Assembly (NCBI RefSeq): GCF_006440675.2
Contig: NZ_CP083951.1
Span: forward strand, 5,365,501 to 5,429,500
Reading direction: 5' to 3'
Length of the DNA stretch: 64,000 nucleotides
Origin: Mesorhizobium sp. B2-8-5
Lineage (GTDB): Bacteria > Pseudomonadota > Alphaproteobacteria > Rhizobiales > Rhizobiaceae
The notes beneath the pieces are model-generated. The model ran no database searches, had not been told where the DNA came from, and saw only the letters and a program-made list of their open reading frames with translations. The translations under genes were made by a program, and so were the position numbers. Shown one piece after another: positions 19,081 to 29,795 of the stretch; position 1 is the first letter of the stretch; every line of letters begins with the position of its first letter.

Positions 19081-19286
19081 TCAGCGACCCCAGGTGCCCT
19101 GGCCGGGCTCTTCCGCAGCAATCCTGGCCGCCGGCTTCATATCGGGCTTCGCGATGGAGGCAGTGGTGGTGGAGTCGACGGACGCGGCCTGCTGGCCGCC
19201 ATTCGTCCGGGGAAGCGGTCGCTGCCGGCAAAGGCGCTGCCGGTGGCAACGAGGATGGCGAGAGCGGTGAAGACGGTTTTGTTCAT
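19081..19286 (-). pseudogene. DUF680-type small secreted protein, frameshifted
   Basis: The ATG at 19286 starts a clear signal peptide (MNKTVFTALAILVATGSAFA) followed by GSDRFPG. At about 19200-19214 the frame then changes. The neighbouring frame continues with NGGQQAASVDSTTTASIAKP and ends in EEPGQGTWGR at the stop 19083-19081. The two halves together form a normal DUF680 protein of about 68 residues, a family expanded in Mesorhizobium. The total length is one base short of a full frame. Either the gene is inactivated or the CCCCGG run there carries a sequencing error. Confidence 0.72.
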
Positions 19287-19548
19287 ACGCGTAGTCCTTC
19301 CGGGTTGGTTGATGCGTGCCTTGGGAGGACGGCCTCGCTACAGCCAAGACCCGGAAGGCCCGGGCTTTATTCCCGGACGCGGAAGATTTTTTGGGAGCAA
19401 CGGAAAATCGCGATTTTTGCGGGATGAACGGCCCAGTTGGCCGGCGTTAATCATGGCTTGAGTTTGTTGGCTCAAGGCAAGCCTCCAGGCCGCGAACGGC
19501 GCAATTTGAGGCTGGCATGGAAGTTCTAATTTAAGCACTTTCCTTTAA

Positions 19549-19592
19549 CTCCGATCGATGGGGCGTCGTCCTCCGATCGATGGAGCGTCGTC
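19549..19592 (+). repeat. 22-base tandem duplication across the start of the GGDEF-EAL gene
   Basis: CTCCGATCGATGGGGCGTCGTC (19549-19570) is followed at once by a copy with a single difference (19571-19592). Each copy carries an ATG; only the first (19558) is in frame with the long gene. Because 22 is not a multiple of three, the second ATG opens a 12-codon frame that stops in TGA. No Shine-Dalgarno precedes either. Confidence 0.85.
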
Positions 19593-22242
19593 TAGAAAAG
19601 CTATTCGGGTTGAATTGACCGGGAAAATTTTCAATATCGGCCGCATCAGGCAGGCCGTTTTCTCTTCCGCCAACGTGCCGGCGGCGATTGCTTTCGTCGT
19701 GCTCTTGATCTGCGCGATCTTCGTCGACCAGCAGAACAAAACGGTTTCCGATCAACTCACGCGCGCGGACGTCCTCTACAAGGTCAATATCATCCGCGCC
19801 AAGCTGGAAGGAAACATCAACGGCAATCTCCAGCTGGTTCAGGGCCTCGTCTCGGCCATCGTCACCGAGCCCTATATGGGGCAGCAGAGATTTGCCTCCC
19901 TCGCTGCCAATCTCTTCAAGCAGAAATCGCAGTTGCGCAACGTTGGCGGCGCGCCGGATCTCGTCATTTCGCTGATGTATCCGATGGAGGGCAACGAGAA
20001 GGCGATCGGGCTCGACTACCGCAAGAACGAGGCGCAACGCTTGGCGGCGCTCAGGGCCCGCGACCAGCGCATATCGGTCCTTGCCGGTCCCGTCGACCTC
20101 AGGCAGGGCGGGCGCGCCTTCATCGGCCGGATCCCTGTCTTCGTGCCGACAGCGGGGGGCGGCGATCGCTTCTGGGGCCTTGTCTCGGCGGCTATCGATA
20201 TCGATCGGCTCTACGCCGCAAGCGGCCTCACCGACCCTGATCTCGACATAGATGTGGCGCTTATCGGAAAGGATGCGCTTGGCGGTGGCGGCCAGCGCTT
20301 CTTCGGCAGCGCCGACATCGTCAAGAACAATCCGGTGACGGCAGACGTGCAGCTGCCGTTCGGTTCCTGGCACATATCAGCAATCCCCAAGGGCGGTTGG
20401 CCGACCGTGCCGAAGAACGAGCGGGGCTTGCAGGCGCTCATGGCGCTCGCCGCTGTGCTGGTGGTGCTGCCCATCCTGGTGGCCGGACGGCTGTTCGGCG
20501 AAAGGCAGAAAAACTATGCTGAATTGAGGCGCCTGTCCGGGAGGCTGGAACTGGCGCTGGAGGCTTCAGGCATCGGCGTGTGGGAGCAAGACCTCTTCAC
20601 CGACGAGCTGCTGTGGGACGATCGCGTCAATGAGATCTACAACAAGCCCGCCGACGGGAAGCCGCGCGGCTATGACGACTGGGCACTGGCGATCCACCCC
20701 GAGGATGTCGCGCGGGCACGGCGCGAGTTCGACCTTGCCGTGGGTGCAAAAGGTCCCTACTCGTCGCAGTATCGACTGCTTCGCCCAGACGGCACCGTCC
20801 GCCATGTGCGCGCGCGCGCAAGCTACTTCCAGGACAGCGACGGCACGCCGAAGATGGTCGGGGCCGAATGGGACGTGACCAGCGACGTTCTGCTCAACGA
20901 GAATCTGGTGCGTGAACGGCAATTGTCGGAATCGAAGAATGCCGAACTCAAGACCGCCAAGGCGCGCATCGAGCATGTTGCGCTGCACGATTCACTTACC
21001 GGGCTGCCCAATCGCCGTTACCTCGATGAGATGCTGGCTAATTCGCCCGAGGATCGCACTGCGCTGCTGCATCTCGACCTCGACCGCTTCAAGCACATCA
21101 ACGACACGCTCGGCCATGCGGCGGGCGACGCCATGCTCATGCATGCCTCGAAGGTCATCAAAGCCAACGCCCGGGCAGGCGACTTCGTGGCGCGCATCGG
21201 CGGGGACGAGTTCGTTGTGGTTTGCCAAGGGCGCGATGACAATGAACTCGCCGCGCTAGCGGATCGTATCATCGAAGAAATGCGCCAGCCCGTCGACTAT
21301 AAAGGCCACCAATGCCGGTTTGGGGTCAGCATCGGGATTGCGGCGCTTAGCGGCGTCGATGCGAAGCAGTTGCTGGTCAACGCCGATCTCGCGCTCTATC
21401 GAGCCAAGAGCCGCGGTCGCAACCGCTATGAGTTCTTCAACGAAGAGCTGCAGAGCGAGATCGTCAGGACCAAGCAGACCGCTGACGAGATCCTCAGCGG
21501 GCTGGAGCGCAACGAGTTTATCGCCTACTATCAACCACAGTTCGATGCCAAGACGCTCGAGATCGTCGGCGTCGAGGCGCTGTCGCGCTGGCGCCATCCA
21601 CGGCGCGGCATCCTCGCCCCCGACATCTTCCTCAAAGTGGCCGAGGAATTGAATGTGGTCTCGCTGATCGACCGCACGATCCTCGAACAAACGCTGGAGA
21701 ATTTCCAGCGCTGGTCGCGCGACGGCCTCAACATTCCGCGCTTTTCCGTCAACGTCTCAGCACGAAGGCTGGAGGACAAAGACCTGATCAACGGCCTGCG
21801 CATGCTGGCGATCAAGGAGGGAACCGTCTCGTTCGAGCTCGTGGAATCCATTTTCCTGGACGAAAATGACGAGCTTGTCGCCTGGAACATCGAGCACATC
21901 AAGGAGTTCGGGATCGACATCGAGATCGACGATTTCGGCACGGGCCATGCATCCGTCGTCAGCCTGCTCAAACTGCAACCGCGCCGTCTCAAAATCGACC
22001 GGCAACTCGTCACGCCGATAACGGGCTCGGCGGCGCAGCGGCGGCTGGTGTCGTCAATCATCGAGATCGGCAAATCGCTCGGCATCGGGGTCGTGGCGGA
22101 AGGCGTCGAGACGATGGAACACGCGCGCATCCTGAAAGAGCTTGGCTGCGACATCCTGCAAGGCTACGCTTTCGGGCGTCCGATGGACCCAAAATCTTTC
22201 AGGACCTTCGCGATGTCGCGCAAATGGCTGGCGACTGGATAG
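19558..22242 (+). CDS. Membrane-bound CHASE-PAS-GGDEF-EAL cyclic di-GMP signalling protein
   Basis: An 894-residue sensor and cyclic di-GMP enzyme. Helix 1 is at about residues 41-58 and a periplasmic CHASE-like sensor follows. Helix 2 is near residues 280-300. Then come a PAS domain (LELALEASGIGVWEQDL), a GGDEF domain with an intact RIGGDEF active site and NDTLGHAAGD, and an EAL domain with VEALSRW, EIDDFGTGH and VVAEGVE. Both synthesis and hydrolysis residues look intact, so net activity is unclear. The start is doubtful: the ATG at 19558 has no ribosome-binding site and lies in a tandem duplication; TTG at 19615 is an alternative. It stands alone on the plus strand. Confidence 0.9.
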   Translation: MGRRPPIDGASSRKAIRVELTGKIFNIGRIRQAVFSSANVPAAIAFVVLLICAIFVDQQNKTVSDQLTRADVLYKVNIIRAKLEGNINGNLQLVQGLVSAIVTEPYMGQQRFASLAANLFKQKSQLRNVGGAPDLVISLMYPMEGNEKAIGLDYRKNEAQRLAALRARDQRISVLAGPVDLRQGGRAFIGRIPVFVPTAGGGDRFWGLVSAAIDIDRLYAASGLTDPDLDIDVALIGKDALGGGGQRFFGSADIVKNNPVTADVQLPFGSWHISAIPKGGWPTVPKNERGLQALMALAAVLVVLPILVAGRLFGERQKNYAELRRLSGRLELALEASGIGVWEQDLFTDELLWDDRVNEIYNKPADGKPRGYDDWALAIHPEDVARARREFDLAVGAKGPYSSQYRLLRPDGTVRHVRARASYFQDSDGTPKMVGAEWDVTSDVLLNENLVRERQLSESKNAELKTAKARIEHVALHDSLTGLPNRRYLDEMLANSPEDRTALLHLDLDRFKHINDTLGHAAGDAMLMHASKVIKANARAGDFVARIGGDEFVVVCQGRDDNELAALADRIIEEMRQPVDYKGHQCRFGVSIGIAALSGVDAKQLLVNADLALYRAKSRGRNRYEFFNEELQSEIVRTKQTADEILSGLERNEFIAYYQPQFDAKTLEIVGVEALSRWRHPRRGILAPDIFLKVAEELNVVSLIDRTILEQTLENFQRWSRDGLNIPRFSVNVSARRLEDKDLINGLRMLAIKEGTVSFELVESIFLDENDELVAWNIEHIKEFGIDIEIDDFGTGHASVVSLLKLQPRRLKIDRQLVTPITGSAAQRRLVSSIIEIGKSLGIGVVAEGVETMEHARILKELGCDILQGYAFGRPMDPKSFRTFAMSRKWLATG

Positions 22243-22442
22243 GCAGGCGAAGCGAGCTGCCGTTTGATCGCAACGCCACGGCTGCGCAGCCAGTTCGGCC
22301 AACGATAGGACGGCTCTGTCGAGAGTGGCTGCAGCCGTAAAGACGGTCACCAAACTGTCACACTGGGCGGCAATCGCCATGGTAGGTTTGCACTGGCCGC
22401 CCCCCGCGACCCCTGACCGCACCAAGAGCCGGCGAAGCCGCC

Positions 22443-23438
22443 ATGAACATCGCCCTCCCCGCCGAAGGCACCGACCTCTCGCCCTATCTGCCGGACGAGC
22501 ACGGGCTGTTCTTCATCTATCATTTCAAGGCCGATGGCTCCCGCACCAAGGATCCCGCCGAGGCGCATTGGAGTTGGCGCAGCTACCAGATCACCGACAT
22601 GCGCGCCCGCCAGGAGATCGGCGCCGAGCAGGCCCTGCCGCAGCCGGTGCGCGATGCCTTCCTGTCGCCCAGCCATGGCTGCCAGATCGATTTCGAGGAC
22701 GACTTCCTCTATGGCGACCTGCCCGACCTCAGGCATGACTTCGCCGAGGCGCGCGGGCTCACGCATTTCCGTTTCGCCTTCAACGACAAGATGCTGGTCG
22801 GCGCCCGCAAGCAGCCGCTGGAATCGGTCGATAAGATCCGCAAGCTGGTGGAGGGCGGCACGCGAAAATTCCGCACGCCGGCCGAGCTGATCGAGGCGGT
22901 GATGGGCCAGTCGCTCGACGGCATGGCGGCCGAGCTTGACAAGATGGGCGATACGCTGGACGGCATCGAGGACCGGATCGTCGTCGATGCATGGCACAGC
23001 GAGCGCCAGGCGCTGGTCGATGCGCGCCGGCAGCTGGTTCTGATCCACCGGCAGATGGCGACGCTCACCAACCTCTTCCGCCACCTCGACCATTCGCATC
23101 GCAACGAGCTGCCGGACCCGATCAACGACATGGCGACGCGGCTATCGCACCGAGCGCACACGCTGCATCACGACGGCGAGCAGTTGCAGGCGCGCACGCG
23201 CCTGTTGCAGGACGAGCTGATGGCCAAGCTCACCGAACGGTCGAACCAGTTGCTCTATATCCTGTCCGTCATGACGGCGGTGCTGTTGCCGATGACCATC
23301 ATCTCCGGCCTGTTCGGCATGAACGTCGGCGGGTTGCCGCTGGTCGACACGCCGCTGGGTTTCTGGGTGGTGACGGCGATCTCGGTCGTCATCGCCGGCA
23401 TCGTCTATACGATCGTGCGGCGGCTGGGGCGGGTCTGA
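22443..23438 (+). CDS. zntB: CorA-family metal ion transporter, ZntB-like
   Basis: A 331-residue 2-TM-GxN family protein. The large cytoplasmic N-terminal domain is followed by two C-terminal helices (LYILSVMTAVLLPMTII and FWVVTAISVVIAGIVY). The pore signature GMNVGGLPL between them matches ZntB-type Zn2+/proton carriers better than the Mg2+ channel CorA (GMN followed by MPE). A homopentamer in the inner membrane is expected. It is followed convergently by the glutathione transferase gene, 10 bases apart. Confidence 0.85.
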   Translation: MNIALPAEGTDLSPYLPDEHGLFFIYHFKADGSRTKDPAEAHWSWRSYQITDMRARQEIGAEQALPQPVRDAFLSPSHGCQIDFEDDFLYGDLPDLRHDFAEARGLTHFRFAFNDKMLVGARKQPLESVDKIRKLVEGGTRKFRTPAELIEAVMGQSLDGMAAELDKMGDTLDGIEDRIVVDAWHSERQALVDARRQLVLIHRQMATLTNLFRHLDHSHRNELPDPINDMATRLSHRAHTLHHDGEQLQARTRLLQDELMAKLTERSNQLLYILSVMTAVLLPMTIISGLFGMNVGGLPLVDTPLGFWVVTAISVVIAGIVYTIVRRLGRV

Positions 23439-23448
23439 AGCAATCGCG

Positions 23449-24135
23449 TCAAGCGGTTGCCCGCAGATCCTCGACGATGGCGCCGGCGGCGGCGACTTCG
23501 GCTTCGTGGCCGGGTTCGCGCCACGTCTCGGCAAGTCCGGCCGCGTACCATTCGCGCATGGCCGGCAGGTCGAGCAGCCGCGACGGATAGGCGGCGGCTG
23601 CGCCTTCGAATGCCAGGCCATAGGACTGCGCCCTGAACGCGATGGGGGCGAAGAAGGCATCGACGGCACCAAAACGGTCGCCGGCCAGGAAAGGTCCGCC
23701 GAAACGCGCAAAGCCATCGTTCCACAAGTCTCCCATGCGGAAGATGTCGTGCTTCAGCGCGCCGGACATGGGCGAAAGCTTTACCCGCACGCCGCAGCTC
23801 ATCGGGCAGTCATTGCGCAGCGCGGTGAAGCTCGAATGCATCTCGGCGGCGGCCGAGCGCGCCCAGGCGCGCGCCTTCGTCTCCGACGGCCAGACGCCCT
23901 GATGGCGTTCGGCAAGGTATTCGACGATCGAGAGCGTATCCCAGACGGCCCAGCCATCATCGACAAGACAGGGCACGCGTCCATTTGGCGAGAACTGCCG
24001 GTAGAGGCCGAAACTCGATCCGGTCGGGAACGGCGTCAGCCGCTCCTCGAAGGGAATACCGAGGACACGCATCAGCAGCCACGGGCGCAGCGACCAGGAC
24101 GAATAGTTCTTGTTGCCGATATGCAGAACGTACAT
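23449..24135 (-). CDS. Glutathione S-transferase family protein
   Basis: A 228-residue cytosolic GST. The N-terminal thioredoxin-like domain contains KNYSSWSLRPWLLMRVLGIPF with the likely catalytic Ser, cis-Pro in GRVPCLVDDG, and the glutathione-binding WDTLSIVEYLAER. An all-helical C-terminal domain follows. The SSWSLRPW motif places it in the group of bacterial YfcF/Zeta-like GSTs. A detoxification role is likely, substrate unknown. It is transcribed alone, with RarD upstream on the same strand after 59 bases. Confidence 0.87.
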   Translation of the reverse strand: MYVLHIGNKNYSSWSLRPWLLMRVLGIPFEERLTPFPTGSSFGLYRQFSPNGRVPCLVDDGWAVWDTLSIVEYLAERHQGVWPSETKARAWARSAAAEMHSSFTALRNDCPMSCGVRVKLSPMSGALKHDIFRMGDLWNDGFARFGGPFLAGDRFGAVDAFFAPIAFRAQSYGLAFEGAAAAYPSRLLDLPAMREWYAAGLAETWREPGHEAEVAAAGAIVEDLRATA

Positions 24136-24194
24136 CGGGTGCCCTCTGCTTCTTGTTTACGCAATTCCGGACGGAAAACCGTCTCGCACTTTGC

Positions 24195-25124
24195 TTATCT
24201 CGTCGCGGCAGCCGGCGGGCGGACCTCGCGCCCCCTGAACATCGACCAGCTATACATGGCCAGAGCTGCCCAGATCAGCGCAAAGGCGACAGCCTGGGTG
24301 CCGCCGAACGGCTCGTCGAAGATCAGCACGGCGATCAGGAATACCATGGTCGGCGCGATATATTGCATGATGCCGATGGTGGACAGGCGCAGCAGCCTGG
24401 CGCCGAAGGCAAAGAGCAGCAGCGGCACCGCGGTGACCGGGCCGCAGCCGATCAGCAATGCGGTGTCGGCGCCTGTGCCGGAAATCAGATGATCCTGGCC
24501 GGTGGCGATCAGGTAGACGATGTAGCAGAGCGCCGGCACCGACAGCAAAAGCACTTCGAGCAGGAACCCCTGGCTCGGGCCGATCGGCAGTGTCTTGCGG
24601 AAGAAGCCGTAGGCGGCGAAGGAGAAGGCGAGCGCCAGCGACACCCAGGGCAATTTGCCGGCCTCGATTGTGAGCACCATCACCGCGACCGCGGCCAGCG
24701 CCACCGCGGCGATCTGCAACCGGTCGAGCCGCTCGCCGAGCAGCACCGCACCGACAACGACGACCACCAGCGGGTTGATGTAGTAGCCGAGCGCGGTCTC
24801 GACGGTGCGGTCGACCGCGATCGCCCAGACATAGATGCCCCAGTTGATCGAGATCAGCACCGCCGTCAGCGCCGCCATGGCAAGGCTCTTCGGCGAGCGG
24901 ATCGCCGCCTTGAAGTCGGCGGTGCGGCCAGCCCAGATGAGCACCGCCGCCGCGATCGGCACCGACCAGACGACGCGGTTGGCGATCACCTCGGCAAGCG
25001 GCAGATGCGCCACCGCCTTCATGTAGAAGGGCAGCAGTCCCCAGAGGAAATAGGCGCCGAGCGCCAGGAGGAAACCGCGGCGGGCCTTGGCATCCTGATC
25101 GAGATCGGCTGTAGCGGTGACCAT
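24195..25124 (-). CDS. rarD: EamA family transporter RarD
   Basis: A 309-residue inner-membrane protein with ten predicted helices in two EamA repeats. It begins GFLLALGAYFLWGLLPFYMKA, has NRVVWSVPIAAAVL in helix 2 and NWGIYVWAIAVDRTVETALG in the middle, all strongly typical of RarD (chloramphenicol-sensitivity protein family). It exports or exchanges small metabolites; the true substrate is not established. The start ATG at 25124 gives the normal length. The C-terminal tail is short and basic. Confidence 0.9.
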   Translation of the reverse strand: MVTATADLDQDAKARRGFLLALGAYFLWGLLPFYMKAVAHLPLAEVIANRVVWSVPIAAAVLIWAGRTADFKAAIRSPKSLAMAALTAVLISINWGIYVWAIAVDRTVETALGYYINPLVVVVVGAVLLGERLDRLQIAAVALAAVAVMVLTIEAGKLPWVSLALAFSFAAYGFFRKTLPIGPSQGFLLEVLLLSVPALCYIVYLIATGQDHLISGTGADTALLIGCGPVTAVPLLLFAFGARLLRLSTIGIMQYIAPTMVFLIAVLIFDEPFGGTQAVAFALIWAALAMYSWSMFRGREVRPPAAATR

Positions 25125-25247
25125 GGCCTGACGCTATGGCCCAGCGGATCGCCCAAGACCATCACAAAATTATGATGGATCAACGGACTTTTCGTGATGG
25201 TTCAAACAGTTGACTACGCTCCAAGACGCCTAAACAGCGAAGGCTGC

Positions 25248-25775
25248 TCATTGCTGGGCGGGTTTTTCGACAAGCTCGAAGAAGACCCTATCGGGTACTC
25301 CCTCATCATGCCTGAAGCCAGTCAACTCCGCCGCCAAATCGAGGGGAATGTCGAAGGCATAATCGACATCACTTTCGTTGTCCTGCTTTGAAAATGCCTG
25401 CTGCCTCAAGGATTCAAAGGAGGCTGGAAGATCGCCCGTGGTATGGAGATCCCTGACGTGTTTGTCGCCGCTATGCCAGACCCTCCAGATATTCTTTCCG
25501 GCGCTCCATAGCTCGGCGCGAGCAAACATCGTGTGTTCTTCTATGTGCACGATGACCATTTCCCTGCCTTGCGAAAACGCAGACAAGTAACTGTCGGGAG
25601 GATTGGGATAGCTGCAGTAGCCGAGGATGACGATCGCCCAGTTCTTCTCGCTGCGATAAGCATTCACCGGCGCATCGAAATCCTCCGATGTGTCGCCGAC
25701 TTCCCTGCCAAACAAGGCAGCGGCTTCCTTGATCCCGTAACCCCGAAGGCCAAACCAGCTTATCGAAAAGCCCAC
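25248..25775 (-). CDS. Hypothetical protein, 175 residues
   Basis: I do not recognise a family. The start MGFSISWFGLRGYGIKEAAA and the later WAIVILGYCSYPN, MVIVHIEEHTMFARAELWSAG and SDVDYAFDIPLDLAAELTGF suggest a soluble alpha/beta protein with several edge strands, without signal peptide or helix in the membrane. It resembles in style small stand-alone proteins found as immunity or accessory genes, but no motif proves this. The base composition is visibly less GC-rich than its neighbours, hinting at transfer. It starts 4 bases after the stop of cimA on the same strand. Confidence 0.7.
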   Translation of the reverse strand: MGFSISWFGLRGYGIKEAAALFGREVGDTSEDFDAPVNAYRSEKNWAIVILGYCSYPNPPDSYLSAFSQGREMVIVHIEEHTMFARAELWSAGKNIWRVWHSGDKHVRDLHTTGDLPASFESLRQQAFSKQDNESDVDYAFDIPLDLAAELTGFRHDEGVPDRVFFELVEKPAQQ

Positions 25776-25779
25776 GCGT

Positions 25780-27396
25780 CTACTCCGCCGCCACCAGCCC
25801 CGCCATGTCGCGGTTCTTCATCAGCTTGTAGACGATCGAATCCATCAACGCCTGGAAGGAGGCGTCGATGATGTTTTCCGACACGCCGACGGTCCACCAG
25901 CGGGCACCGGTGGAATCGTGCGATTCGATCAGAACGCGGGTGATCGCCTCGGTGCCGCCGTTGAGGATACGCACCTTGAAGTCCGCGAGCTCGAGGTCGA
26001 CGATCTCGCTCTGATATTTGCCGAGGTCCTTGCGCAGCGCGATGTCGAGCGCGTTGACCGGGCCGTGGCCTTCGGCGACCGACATCTTCTCCTCGCCGTC
26101 GACCTCGACCTTCACGATCGCCTCGGAGACGGTCTTCAGATTGCCGTTGGCGTCGAAGCGGCGCTCGACCATGCAGCGGAACGAGGTGACGTTGAAGAAC
26201 TCCGGCAGGCCGTGCAGCATCTTGCGGGCCAACAATTCGAACGAGGCGTCGGCGCCTTCATAGGCATAGCCTTCGGCCTCGCGCTCCTTGACCACGGCGA
26301 TCAGCGCGTCGAGCCGGTGATCGTCCTTCGGCACGTCGATGCCGCGCCGCTTCAGCTCAGCGAGGAAATTGGCCTTGCCGCCCTGGTCGGAGACCATGAC
26401 GCGGCGGCGGTTGCCCACGGCTTCCGGCGGGACATGCTCATAGGTCGCCGGCTCCTTGGCCAAAGCCGAGGCATGGATGCCGGCCTTGGTGGCAAATGCC
26501 GATGAGCCGACATAGGGCGCCTGCGCTTCCGGCGCGCGGTTGAGCAATTCATCGAACGCACGGGAAAGCCTCGATATTCCGGTCAGCGCCTCGGCCGAAA
26601 TGCCGGTCTCAAAACGATCGGCGAAGGCGGGCTTCAGCGCCAGCGTCGGGATGATGGAGATGAGATTGGCGTTGCCGCAGCGCTCACCGATGCCGTTCAG
26701 CGTGCCCTGGATCTGGCGCACGCCGGCCTCGACCGCGGCAAGGGAATTCGCCACCGCCTGGCCGGTATCATCATGGGCATGGATGCCGAGATGATCGCCA
26801 GGAATGCCGTGCGCGATGACCTTGCCGACGATTTCGCGCACTTCCGAAGGCTGCGTGCCGCCATTGGTGTCGCACAGCACCACCCAGCGCGCGCCGGCTT
26901 CATAGGCCGTCCTGGCGCAGGCCAGCGCATAGTCCGGATTGGCCTTGAAGCCGTCGAAGAAATGCTCGCAGTCGACCATCGTCTCCTTGCCGGCCGCGAC
27001 AGCGGTTTCCACCGAGGTCTTGGTCGACTCCAGGTTCTCCTCGTTGGTGCAGCCGAGCGCGACGCGCACGTGATAGTCCCAGCTCTTGGCGACGAAGCAG
27101 ATGGCGTCGGACCTCGACTGCACCAGCGCCGCCAACCCCGGGTCGTTGGAAGCCGAGATCCCTGCCCGCTTGGTCATGCCGAAGGCGACGAATTTCGCGC
27201 GCTCAGTCCGCTTCTTCTGGAAGAAAGCTGTGTCGGTCGGATTGGCGCCCGGATAACCGCCCTCGACATAGTCGATGCCGAAGTCGTCCAGCATTTTGGC
27301 GATGGCGATCTTGTCCTCGACGGAAAAGTCGATGCCCGGCGTCTGCTGGCCATCGCGAAGCGTCGTGTCGAAGAGATAAAGGCGTTGCTTTGTCAT
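25780..27396 (-). CDS. cimA: Citramalate synthase
   Basis: A 538-residue enzyme of the HMG-CoA lyase-like/LeuA family. The catalytic TIM barrel begins LYLFDTTLRDGQQTPG (metal and substrate residues R and D). The metal-binding HxH is in DHLGIHAHDDTG. The C-terminal LeuA allosteric dimerisation domain covers roughly residues 400-530. The length and the FSVEDKIAIAKMLDDFGIDYVEGGYPGA-like barrel strands point to citramalate synthase (pyruvate + acetyl-CoA) rather than isopropylmalate synthase, feeding isoleucine synthesis by a threonine-independent route. It is the last recognised enzyme before the unknown gene downstream. Confidence 0.9.
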   Translation of the reverse strand: MTKQRLYLFDTTLRDGQQTPGIDFSVEDKIAIAKMLDDFGIDYVEGGYPGANPTDTAFFQKKRTERAKFVAFGMTKRAGISASNDPGLAALVQSRSDAICFVAKSWDYHVRVALGCTNEENLESTKTSVETAVAAGKETMVDCEHFFDGFKANPDYALACARTAYEAGARWVVLCDTNGGTQPSEVREIVGKVIAHGIPGDHLGIHAHDDTGQAVANSLAAVEAGVRQIQGTLNGIGERCGNANLISIIPTLALKPAFADRFETGISAEALTGISRLSRAFDELLNRAPEAQAPYVGSSAFATKAGIHASALAKEPATYEHVPPEAVGNRRRVMVSDQGGKANFLAELKRRGIDVPKDDHRLDALIAVVKEREAEGYAYEGADASFELLARKMLHGLPEFFNVTSFRCMVERRFDANGNLKTVSEAIVKVEVDGEEKMSVAEGHGPVNALDIALRKDLGKYQSEIVDLELADFKVRILNGGTEAITRVLIESHDSTGARWWTVGVSENIIDASFQALMDSIVYKLMKNRDMAGLVAAE

Positions 27397-27445
27397 GGCT
27401 GCGTGGGTGCTTCAGCACCCTCCTCTGGCCTTGCGGCCGGTAATA

Positions 27446-28886
<1,441 letters not shown>

Positions 28887-28890
<4 letters not shown>

Positions 28891-29375
28891 CTTTCCTCCG
28901 GTGGCCATTGGTCGGTGTCGTGATCGGGATGCTGGTAGGAGACGAGCTCGGCGAGGTAAGGCGCCGAGGCGATATCGGCCATCGTGTCCTCGGACGGCAG
29001 CTTGGGGATGCCGTCGACATAGGGAAGTTTTGCCTCCGTCCCCCACTGGATGGTGGGCGCGATGCCGGTCGGGTCATCGAAGGCGGCGATCGCAAGCGCC
29101 ACGCCGTCGGGGGCCTCGAAGGTCAGCGGCGTGCCGCATTCGGCGCAGAAGCCGCGCCAGGCGGCATTGGACGAGCGGAAGCGTTTGGGCTCGCCGCGCG
29201 TCCAGTCGAGCATGGCGCCGCGCACCGAGACCAGCGGCAGATAGAAGTTCCCGCTCGCCTTCTGGCACATGCGGCAATGGCAGACAGAGGCGTCGCCCAG
29301 CGCCCCTTCGACGCGGAAACGCACGGCGCCGCACTGGCAGCCGCCGGTGTAGACAGGCCGGTTGTCGAGGCTCAT
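28887..29375 (-). CDS. GFA-family protein, second copy
   Basis: A 162-residue zinc protein sharing the fold and all Cys ligands of its downstream neighbour (GGCQCGAVRF, SVCHCRMCQKASGNFY, FCAECGTPL). The two are tandem paralogues with diverged C-termini; both end in a QHPDHxT motif followed by acidic or polar residues. The close but unequal similarity suggests an old duplication. The gene overlaps its downstream partner by 4 bases and follows the VOC gene after 33 bases. Confidence 0.86.
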
Positions 29376-29408
29376 GACACACTCCCGCTCATGGGCTGCT
29401 TTTGGGGC

Positions 29409-29795
29409 TCACTCCGGATCATGGCAGACCGCCTCGACATTGTTGCCGTCGGGATCGAAGACGAAGGCGCCGTAATAGTTGGGGTGGTAATGCGGCCGCA
29501 GACCCGGTCCGCCATTGTCCTTGCCGCCGGCGGCAAGTGCCGCCGCGTGGAAAGCGTCGACCTCGGCGCGGCTGCGCGCGGTGAAGGCGACATGCTGGGC
29601 GGATTTCGGCTTGTCCGTGCTGTCGCTCAGCCAGAACACCGGCCGGTCACGGCCATAGCCGCCGACCTTGGCGCCGCCGGTATATTCCTGAGGCACCATG
29701 TAGAGCAGCGATGCCCCCAGCGGCGCCATCGCCTTGTCGTAGAAGGTCTTGGATGCGTCGAAATCGGATACGTTGATGCCAAGATGGTCGATCAC
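29409..29795 (-). CDS. VOC (glyoxalase/bleomycin resistance/dioxygenase) family protein
   Basis: A 128-residue single-domain protein of the vicinal oxygen chelate superfamily. Paired beta-alpha-beta-beta-beta modules are seen, starting MIDHLGINVSDFDASKTFYD and ending YYGAFVFDPDGNNVEAV, with likely metal ligands H4, H91 or nearby, and Glu at the end of the last strand. Substrate unknown. It overlaps the upstream DUF559 gene by 4 bases (ATGA). Confidence 0.85.
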   Translation of the reverse strand: MIDHLGINVSDFDASKTFYDKAMAPLGASLLYMVPQEYTGGAKVGGYGRDRPVFWLSDSTDKPKSAQHVAFTARSRAEVDAFHAAALAAGGKDNGGPGLRPHYHPNYYGAFVFDPDGNNVEAVCHDPE

